From Balneolaceae bacterium (GTDB taxonomy: Bacteria; Bacteroidota; Rhodothermia; Balneolales; Balneolaceae), in assembly GCA_017643365.1 (NCBI GenBank), contig JAEPNO010000002.1:219849-283848 (forward strand): a stretch of 64,000 nt of DNA, given 5' to 3'. Of this stretch, positions 57,752 to 64,000 are shown piece by piece. The position numbers were made by a program, and so were the translations under genes. Under the pieces are notes generated by a model that saw only the letters and a program-made list of their open reading frames with translations, was not told the DNA's origin and did not search any database. How positions within the stretch are numbered: position 1 is the first letter of the stretch; each line of letters opens with the position of its first letter.

Positions 57752-58717
57752 TTAATTTATTTCGACTTGTTTAAATTCATTCAAATTATTTAAAAACCAG
57801 TTATAAGTGTCTTTTATACCGATATCTAAATTAATTTTAGCTTTCCAGCCAAGCTGATTTATTCTATCCACACTCATAAGTTTTCTTGGGGTACCATCCG
57901 GTTTACTAGCATCCCACTCAATAGCACCTTCGTGCCCAACAATTTGCTGTATAGTTTCAGCTAAAGATTTAATGGTTAGGTCTTTTCCTGTTCCGGCATT
58001 TATCAAATCGTAATTTAATTCACCATTAAATTCAGCAATAAAACTTACAGATTCTGCCAAGTCTTGAACATGCAAAAATTCTCGCATTGGAGAACCACTA
58101 CCCCATAACTGAACCGGTTTATGACCATTTATTTTAGCTTCATGAAATTTCCGAATCATAGCCGGAAGAACATGCGAGGTTTTAAAATCAAAATTATCTC
58201 TAGGTCCGTATAGATTAGTAGGCATCATTGAAATATAATTTCTTTCAAATTGCTTATTAAGAGCCTGGCAAAGTTTAATCCCAGTGATCTTTGCAATCGC
58301 ATACCATTCATTTGTAGGCTCTAATGAACCGGTTAACAAATATTCCTCTTTTAGTGGTTGCGGCGCCATTTTAGGATAAATACACGAACTTCCAAGAAAA
58401 ATTAGATTTTGAACGTCATTTTCATGAGCTGCATTGATGAGATTAGCCTCAATCATCAAATTGTCATAGATGAATTGCCACGGAAACTCATTATTTGCAA
58501 GAATCCCTCCTACTCGAGCGGCGGCAATAATAATAAGTTCAGGTTTTTCTGTTGCTATAAAATCACACACTGCTTGCTGATTACGCAAATCGAGTTCAGC
58601 ACTAGTTTTGAGAATTATATTTGAATAACCCTTTGATGAGAATTCGTTCAATACTGCTGACCCGACCATACCTCTATGACCCGCAATATAAATTTTAGAT
58701 GTTTTTTTTAACTGCAT
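57752..58717 (-). CDS. fcl: GDP-L-fucose synthase
   Basis: The start [14 protein letters not shown] and the YAIAK Tyr/Lys pair fit Fcl (WcaG), as does [12 protein letters not shown]. It performs the epimerisation and reduction to GDP-L-fucose. It is 11 bases upstream of gmd in transcription order. Confidence 0.95.
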   Translation of the reverse strand: MQLKKTSKIYIAGHRGMVGSAVLNEFSSKGYSNIILKTSAELDLRNQQAVCDFIATEKPELIIIAAARVGGILANNEFPWQFIYDNLMIEANLINAAHENDVQNLIFLGSSCIYPKMAPQPLKEEYLLTGSLEPTNEWYAIAKITGIKLCQALNKQFERNYISMMPTNLYGPRDNFDFKTSHVLPAMIRKFHEAKINGHKPVQLWGSGSPMREFLHVQDLAESVSFIAEFNGELNYDLINAGTGKDLTIKSLAETIQQIVGHEGAIEWDASKPDGTPRKLMSVDRINQLGWKAKINLDIGIKDTYNWFLNNLNEFKQVEIN

Positions 58718-58746
58718 AATGATTTAACCGATTGTTATCTTGTATT

Positions 58747-59286
58747 CTACCTATTATTTAGTCTGTCAAGCAAAATTATAGTAGAGGCAACTGCTGAAAT
58801 AGTGGAAGCAAAAACTCCTAAATAGTCTCGAAAGGATGGTTTTCTTTTCACCCTTACAGTAATCGTTTGATTGTTATTCAATGTATATCCCCACATTTCT
58901 GCAGGAAAAGATTCTTCAAAACGGTATTTAAATTCATCAATTACATCAAGATTATTACTAGAATCGTATTCATGAATATAAATTTCGATCCTCATTTTTG
59001 ACCAATCCAAGTTGGTTTGACCATCACGTATCGTTCTCAAGCCCCCACTAAAAGAAATCAGTTCGCTCAACGTAGTACCAACAGGTATCAGATAACGTCC
59101 TGAACTCCCAACATCACCCCAAACGTTCACCGAATCTGCAAACTCACCGGGCTCTGCAATTCGCACAATCCGATCAGCCAATCTAAATTGTAAAGATCTA
59201 TTTAACTGGTCTTGAGCTAATACATCACTATTTTGGATAAGTAAAAATATAAAAATTGCTATGCTAGCACGAAGAAACTTATTCAT
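58747..59286 (-). CDS. SLBB-domain envelope protein
   Basis: A signal peptide (MNKFLRASIAIFIFLLI...LA-Q) precedes an SLBB-like region (VNVWGDVGSSGRYLIPVGTTLSELI) and a C-terminal hydrophobic segment ending in RLNNR. SLBB domains occur in Wza-type export proteins, but at 179 residues it lacks the polysaccharide-export domain. It may be an accessory of the export channel, which is not in the window. Confidence 0.78.
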   Translation of the reverse strand: MNKFLRASIAIFIFLLIQNSDVLAQDQLNRSLQFRLADRIVRIAEPGEFADSVNVWGDVGSSGRYLIPVGTTLSELISFSGGLRTIRDGQTNLDWSKMRIEIYIHEYDSSNNLDVIDEFKYRFEESFPAEMWGYTLNNNQTITVRVKRKPSFRDYLGVFASTISAVASTIILLDRLNNR

Positions 59287-59301
59287 TAATTTAAAAATTA
59301 T

Positions 59302-60009
59302 TTATCTGATTCTCAGAAGTCTATTTACTTCTGTTTTTGAAAAACCCATTTTTTGTAGTTTTGATGAAACTGGGTCAATTTCATAGTCAACACGGTAAAA
59401 ATCACATTTCCATTGGTCAGTGTCTAAGATACAACAAGATGCTCTATAATCCTGATCTCTTGATTGTCCAACACTCCCAGGATTAATCATGTATTTAATT
59501 CCTTTCTTAAACTCTCGCACACCCAATTTCTCAGAAATCATACTTGGTAGATGTGTGTGTCCAAATAAACAAATATCATAGTCTAAGTTTGATAAAATAT
59601 TTCGGACAGTAAACGCGCTATCAAGATATATCCAGCTATCTGGCTTTACAGGAGAAGCATGTGTACAAAGAATTTTGTCGGACAATTCTAACGTTAACGG
59701 TAAATTTCTTAACCAATTAAGATGTCTTTCTTGTAAAATGGATTGTGTTAGTTCAATTAATCTTCTATTTGGGTTTCGAAAATGATTCAACTTCACTTTA
59801 CCAATAACACCAGCGTCATGATTGCCAAGCACAGATTCAAAATCTAAATCCATTAAAACATCAATGCACTCTGCCGAAGAAGGACCATACCCTACAACAT
59901 CACCCAAATTTATCCATTTGTCAGGCTTATACTTATTCAACTCAGTAATTACTGCTTCCAAAGCATTCAAATTAGCATGAATGTCTGAAATAACCGCATA
60001 TCTAGGCAT
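59302..60009 (-). CDS. Calcineurin-like metallophosphoesterase
   Basis: SDIHANLNAL, GDVVGYGP, GNHD and FGHTHLP are the metal-binding motifs of the metallophosphoesterase family, with the YfcE-like short form. Its substrate is not known. It is the first gene of the minus-strand locus and diverges from wzc across 111 bp. Confidence 0.87.
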   Translation of the reverse strand: MPRYAVISDIHANLNALEAVITELNKYKPDKWINLGDVVGYGPSSAECIDVLMDLDFESVLGNHDAGVIGKVKLNHFRNPNRRLIELTQSILQERHLNWLRNLPLTLELSDKILCTHASPVKPDSWIYLDSAFTVRNILSNLDYDICLFGHTHLPSMISEKLGVREFKKGIKYMINPGSVGQSRDQDYRASCCILDTDQWKCDFYRVDYEIDPVSSKLQKMGFSKTEVNRLLRIR

Positions 60010-60120
60010 GAACGATAGAAATAGAAATGAATAAGATTTAAATGAATTTTTAGACTCTAAGTTAATCAGTTATTTTCTATCTTTCACTCTTTCTTTTTTT
60101 GATTTAAAGATTATTTAAAT

Positions 60121-62457
60121 ATGCACCATAACGGCACAAACGGCGTAATTAGCCCATCTAACTCTGCAGCTTCTTCAGATAATAACAACTCAGAACAACT
60201 CGAGCTAGATTTGCTAAGATTTTTCAACATCTTATTGCTTCGCAAATACTTTATTATTGGATTTACTTTTATAGCAGGTATAATTGCAGGTATTTATGCT
60301 TATTCACAAATCCCCATCTACGAAAGTGCTGGAACTATAATGATCTCGCAAAGTCAGAATCGCTATTCATATGCAGGTTCTGATCTATCAAGTCTCCTAA
60401 CAACCACTTATGGAATTGGTGTAGGAAGCACTATAGCCAATGAACTACAAATTTTAAAATCAATTAAGCAAAGCTATGAATTAGCAAACCGGATACAAGA
60501 TATCGAGTATGATCCAACAGGTAAACGTTTCCCTATACTTTGGCGCGAATATCCTGTTGATAGTACAGTTGCTGGAATTGATACCATTGCTTCACGTTAT
60601 AGAAAAAGTATAGTATTCGAACGTGCTGATCCTCAGTCTGATGTAGTTGTTATCAAATTTGAAAGCCCTTCTCCAGCTGAGGCAGCTACTGTAGTTAACT
60701 TAACAATGGATGCTTACTCGTCTCTTTCAACAGAACAAAATAGAACTATGGCAGTATCTGCTTTAGATTTTCTTCATGAAGAAAGAAACCGAATCGAAGA
60801 CGAACTTACAGTGGTTGAAGATTCGTTAAAAGAATTTATGAGGAAAACAAACTATGTTCAAATTAGTCCTCAAACAACACAATTGATAAATCAATTGGCA
60901 GACATTACTGTTCAAATCCAATCAATTGATGTCACCCTATTTGCTGTCAATGCAACTATCTATGAATATAATAAACAGATAGATGAAATTAAACCAGGTT
61001 TAGCTGAACAATATTCAAACGCATTAGGCCCAATTATCGAACGAGCTCAATTTGCTCTTTCAGAACTTGAAACGAACAAATTACAGGTTAAACTTAGAAA
61101 CCCTGGTATCCCAAATGATCATCCAGAGATTTCTAAAATTAATTCCGATATAAAAATTGTTAAAGACGAGATTAAGCAATTAACAAATCAGTTATTTGAT
61201 TCAAGGTCAGACTTACAATTAAGTGTGGTAACTGGTGGTACTGGAACTCAAAAAATTACAGATATTTCGTCTCAGCTTGTTGAACTTAATGTTGAAAAAG
61301 CACAGTTAGAAACCAAGAAAAAGGTTTTGAATGATTATTACGATATACTAGATAATGACTTTCAAAACCTTCCTGATCATATTATTCAATTATCTAGATT
61401 ACAAAGAGATGTGAAAATCAATGATCAATTGTTCATGCTCGTATCTAACCAATATGCAGAGATGAGTTTATGGGAAAAAACACAATTTGGTATGGGAAGG
61501 CCTCTTGATTATGCAAGACCTCCCCAAAAACCAGTAAGTCCAAAAAAGAAATTAATATTACTTGTTGGGTTAATAATTGGAGGAATACTCAGCAGCAGTG
61601 TAGTTATACTTATTGAGATATTTAATGACAAAATTAATTCAACTGAAGATTTAAAAGAATTAAATTTACCAGTACTTGGAACCATACCTGATTTTTCTAT
61701 TATGGATGGATTGGATCCTTCTGGGCGACAATTTATGGATGAAAAGTCTGTGTCAAATCAGTTGATAACTTTTCTAGATCACATTTCTCCACTATCTGAG
61801 GCATATAGACGATTGAGAATAAATGTTGTTTATGCAAACCCTGATAAGCAATACAAAGTTATTATGGTTACATCAGCAAATAAAGGAGAAGGTAAAAGTA
61901 CCGTTGCTGCCAACTTAGCTGTAACATTCTCTGAAGCGGAAAAAACGGTATTAATAATCGATCTCGATTTACGGCGTCCCACTCAGCATAAGATTTTTGG
62001 TGAGAACAGAGAACCAGGTCTAACCGATTCACTCTTTGAAACTGTGAGCTTAAGTAACATAATACGCTCAACAGTTGCTCCAAATGTCGATGTACTAACA
62101 GTAGGAAAGAAAACACCCGAACCAGCGACCGTATTAGACAGTAAACGATTAAAGCAATTAATCGATAAACTCAAAGAGCGATATGATCATATTATTTTAG
62201 ATACCGCCCCCTATGGTATTATATCTGATTCTGCTTCGTTATTACGACTTGTTGATGGTCTTGTTGTGGTTACTCGTTTTAATTCAACCACGAAAAGAGA
62301 ATTACAGTTTACTATTGATGGATTAAATCACCTTAATGCAGATATATTAGGAATGGTATTAAACGCATTTAACCCTGAGAAGAGTACCGATTACTATACT
62401 AATTACGCGTATTACAAGAGAACTTATTACTCAGATTATTATAAAGAGGAAGCTTAG
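60121..62457 (+). CDS. wzc: Wzc-like polysaccharide co-polymerase and tyrosine autokinase
   Basis: The protein has two membrane helices (about residues 42-65 and 480-505) around a coiled-coil periplasmic domain (Wzz type), then a cytoplasmic BY-kinase. The Walker A motif ANKGEGKST starts near residue 586, Walker A' is LIIDLDLRRP and Walker B is IILDTAP. The C-terminus carries a cluster of nine tyrosines (such as DYYTNYAYYKR) for autophosphorylation. It controls polymer length and export. It is the only plus-strand gene of the locus, so it may be under separate control. Confidence 0.93.
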   Translation: MHHNGTNGVISPSNSAASSDNNNSEQLELDLLRFFNILLLRKYFIIGFTFIAGIIAGIYAYSQIPIYESAGTIMISQSQNRYSYAGSDLSSLLTTTYGIGVGSTIANELQILKSIKQSYELANRIQDIEYDPTGKRFPILWREYPVDSTVAGIDTIASRYRKSIVFERADPQSDVVVIKFESPSPAEAATVVNLTMDAYSSLSTEQNRTMAVSALDFLHEERNRIEDELTVVEDSLKEFMRKTNYVQISPQTTQLINQLADITVQIQSIDVTLFAVNATIYEYNKQIDEIKPGLAEQYSNALGPIIERAQFALSELETNKLQVKLRNPGIPNDHPEISKINSDIKIVKDEIKQLTNQLFDSRSDLQLSVVTGGTGTQKITDISSQLVELNVEKAQLETKKKVLNDYYDILDNDFQNLPDHIIQLSRLQRDVKINDQLFMLVSNQYAEMSLWEKTQFGMGRPLDYARPPQKPVSPKKKLILLVGLIIGGILSSSVVILIEIFNDKINSTEDLKELNLPVLGTIPDFSIMDGLDPSGRQFMDEKSVSNQLITFLDHISPLSEAYRRLRINVVYANPDKQYKVIMVTSANKGEGKSTVAANLAVTFSEAEKTVLIIDLDLRRPTQHKIFGENREPGLTDSLFETVSLSNIIRSTVAPNVDVLTVGKKTPEPATVLDSKRLKQLIDKLKERYDHIILDTAPYGIISDSASLLRLVDGLVVVTRFNSTTKRELQFTIDGLNHLNADILGMVLNAFNPEKSTDYYTNYAYYKRTYYSDYYKEEA

Positions 62458-62474
62458 CAAGGCGAAGCTTTACT

Positions 62475-62651
62475 GTTATGAGTTTTGAGTGAAAGTTATG
62501 AGCTTGGTTTCATCGTTTATATGAGAAACTAACCTTAACGTTACACTGTTTTAAATCTTGATTTACGTATTTAAACTTTCCACTAGATTTAAATACTTAA
62601 TCTTAACTAGTGTTAATGCAATTTCAAAAAAATGCGTGCTTAACTCATAAC
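62475..62651. repeat. Inverted 10-mer GTTATGAGTT and degenerate octamers after wzc
   Basis: GTTATGAGTT at 62475-62484 recurs as its complement AACTCATAAC at 62642-62651, and a further AGTTATGAG lies near 62494. The right arm is just beside the rmlA remnant. This could be an old element boundary or chance in AT-rich decayed sequence. Confidence 0.4.
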
Positions 62652-62974
62652 TACCCAAGTACTTTCCTTAAATACTAATCAAAACTATTCTTCTTCGGCT
62701 CATCGGCTTTTTCAAGTAAATTAGCCTTATCATTCTAACCGTTTCTACAGGCTATTTCTTCTAGGCAGGCTGAATTAAAGCCTAGTCGCCTCTCAATAAT
62801 TTCTAAAAACTGAGTTGCTTCCATAATGGAATCGTGAGTTTCGGTTTCCGGCCAAACATAGACGAGGACTAATCGTTGCACATTTAGTTTACATTGTTCA
62901 TCATAAACTGCATTTCCAGTAGTGATTTCTAGTTCGCTTCGTATACTTGGTGTTATTGATTTCTTGTGAACGAC
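62645..62974 (-). pseudogene. Decayed C-terminal fragment of a second rmlA
   Basis: On the minus strand the translation reads SELEIT, then THDSIMEATQFLEIIERRLG and ACLEEIA, closely matching intact RmlA. It continues past an in-frame TAG (62735-62737, in place of a Trp codon). A second TAG lies at 62675-62677 (in place of Gln). Beyond these the reading still tracks RmlA (LLEKADEPKKN, then YLRKVLG). The N-terminal two thirds are missing. The gene is dead and its remaining open frame should not be called a protein. Confidence 0.88.
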
Positions 62975-62989
62975 AGTAAAACAATAGAC

Positions 62990-63018
62990 AAAAAAAGGCA
63001 CCCTGTATTCAGAGTGCC
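62990..63018 (-). terminator. Rho-independent terminator after cysNC
   Basis: On the minus strand GGCAC and GTGCC pair, and an inner CTG/CAG pair continues the stem with one mismatch. The stem is followed by a seven-base T run (62990-62996). It lies 28 bp beyond the cysNC stop. Confidence 0.88.
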
Positions 63019-63045
63019 TTTTCTAATTTTAATGCTGTGAATAGT

Positions 63046-64000
63046 CTAAATCTTATTAACTATCATTTCGACCGCTTCATCTACACTCATCTCATCGGTA
63101 TTGATGGTTAGAGTGGCGTTATCAGGAGCCTGATACTCGGCATCGTAGCCGGTTAATCCAGAAATCTCACCTGATTCAGCTTTTGCGTATAATCCTTTTG
63201 GATCGCGTTTCTGAGCTGTTTTAGGATCGCAGGTTACGTGAATTTCCACAAAGTCAGTTTCAGCTGGGAATAATGATTTCACAAATTCACGATCGTTTTT
63301 GTAGGGAGATACAAAGGTAGATAGTACAATATTGCCATGCTCAAAGAACAATCTGGAGAGATGGCCAACACGACGGATATTCTCTTTTCGATCGTTAGGG
63401 CTGAATCCAAGATCACCATTTAAACCATGACGTACCTGATCGCCGTCCAGAAGTACGGTTTGCTTGCCGTCGTCCCAAAGTTTCTTTTCTAAGGCTTTTG
63501 CAATCGTGCTTTTACCTGCTCCAGAAATTCCGGTAAACCAAAGTAATTTTGCTTTTTGGCCATTACGTGTTTCACGTTCTTCACGCGAAATATTCCAAGG
63601 CTCCCAAGTTACATTTGGAGAAACTAATTCAGTGCGTTCAGCATCACCAATCTCTTTAGAAACTGTAGAGCCTGCACGAATCATACCCGCGCCAACAGTA
63701 ACATTGGTTGTTGGATCAATAATAATGAAACTACCCGTTTTTTGATTGATCTGATAAGGATCAAAGAAAATAGGCTGGCTTGTTTTTAGCTTAACACGGC
63801 CAATCTCATTCAGATTAAGATTCTCAGTATCTTCTCTGTTTAATGTATCTACATTAATACGGTATCTGATCTCATCGATAAATACCTGAACTTGCTTCGA
63901 AGTGTGCTGCAGGATGTATTGCTTATTTACATCCAACGCTTTTTCATTCATCCAGCAAAGATAAGATTCGAACTCATTCCGGATAGTTGGAACGTTGTCT
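63046..64000 (-). CDS. cysNC: Bifunctional sulfate adenylyltransferase subunit 1/APS kinase (partial)
   Basis: The frame is open to the window edge, so the 5' part is missing. The visible part begins with the C-terminal domain of CysN (LCWMNEKAL, YILQHTSKQV). It continues into an APS kinase domain with P-loop FTGISGAGKSTIAKAL, DGDQVRHGL and the substrate-binding FVSPYKNDREF. Sulfate is activated to APS and phosphorylated to PAPS, the donor for the sulfotransferase in the locus. The ATG at 63951 is an internal Met, not the start. Confidence 0.92.
   Translation of the reverse strand, partial: DNVPTIRNEFESYLCWMNEKALDVNKQYILQHTSKQVQVFIDEIRYRINVDTLNREDTENLNLNEIGRVKLKTSQPIFFDPYQINQKTGSFIIIDPTTNVTVGAGMIRAGSTVSKEIGDAERTELVSPNVTWEPWNISREERETRNGQKAKLLWFTGISGAGKSTIAKALEKKLWDDGKQTVLLDGDQVRHGLNGDLGFSPNDRKENIRRVGHLSRLFFEHGNIVLSTFVSPYKNDREFVKSLFPAETDFVEIHVTCDPKTAQKRDPKGLYAKAESGEISGLTGYDAEYQAPDNATLTINTDEMSVDEAVEMIVNKI

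Noticed and set aside
62735-63001. An 88-residue open frame beginning with GTG in the cysNC terminator
   Set aside because: It is part of the rmlA fossil plus translated terminator sequence. Homology to RmlA continues beyond its stop codon.

Overview
The window reads as a chromosome segment of a moderately AT-rich member of the Bacteroidota/Rhodothermota/Balneolota group. The evidence is an Alternative Complex III operon fused to a caa3 oxidase whose catalytic subunit has the YSHPAVY (A2-type) signature known from Rhodothermus, Bacteroidota-type accessory families (DUF4175, BatA-like VWA, FdtA/QdtA cupins, a small exosortase) and weak Shine-Dalgarno signals. The GC content looks too low for Rhodothermus or Salinibacter, so a Balneolales-like organism is the best guess (inference, about 0.5).

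Layout. (1) 1-9.6 kb is mixed housekeeping: a partial membrane protein, a diheme cytochrome c, a lactonase-family beta-propeller lipoprotein, a cysE-cysM cysteine pair bracketed by 8-bp tandem-repeat arrays, a YebC regulator, a Tat-exported intradiol-dioxygenase-like protein, an outer-membrane-type protein, an M1 peptidase and a DUF420 protein. (2) 9.87-22.95 kb is one long respiratory operon, actABCDEF - HTH/TM protein - SCO1 - coxB-coxA-coxC-coxD, closed by a strong terminator. It encodes a quinol:cytochrome c oxidoreductase and a cytochrome c oxidase. ActE carries an extra C-terminal cytochrome domain that closely resembles the one on CoxB. (3) 23.0-30.9 kb holds an MBL hydrolase, a giant DUF4175 coiled-coil protein, a HAD phosphatase, a BatA-like protein, a free-standing four-helix-bundle (S23) protein and a type-2 glycerate kinase. 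(4) 30.9-62.5 kb is a very large surface-polysaccharide locus, almost all on the minus strand, with a divergent Wzc-type tyrosine autokinase at its far end. (5) The right edge holds a decayed second copy of rmlA and the 3' part of cysNC (sulfate activation).

The polysaccharide locus is a Wzx/Wzy-type system: initiating sugar-phosphate transferase, seven glycosyltransferase-like genes, flippase, candidate polymerase, SLBB protein and Wzc. Precursor genes cover UDP-GlcA (ugd), UDP-GlcNAc3NAcA (wbpA, wbpB, wbpD, wbpE), GDP-L-fucose (gmd, fcl) and a dTDP-3-amino-3,6-dideoxyhexose (rmlA, rmlB, two FdtA/QdtA-like isomerases, a DegT transaminase). The most unusual part is 51.6-55.3 kb. There an LpxD-like acyltransferase, an unrecognised 194-residue protein, a KAS III, a private acyl carrier protein and an APS-reductase-like CysH form one tightly overlapping run. 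This suggests a dedicated route to an uncommon N-acyl group on the amino sugar. A sulfotransferase in the locus and cysNC next to it suggest a sulfated polymer. An exosortase and a small membrane partner sit at the downstream end, linking this surface polymer to a protein-sorting system.

No rRNA, tRNA, CRISPR array or complete insertion sequence was seen.
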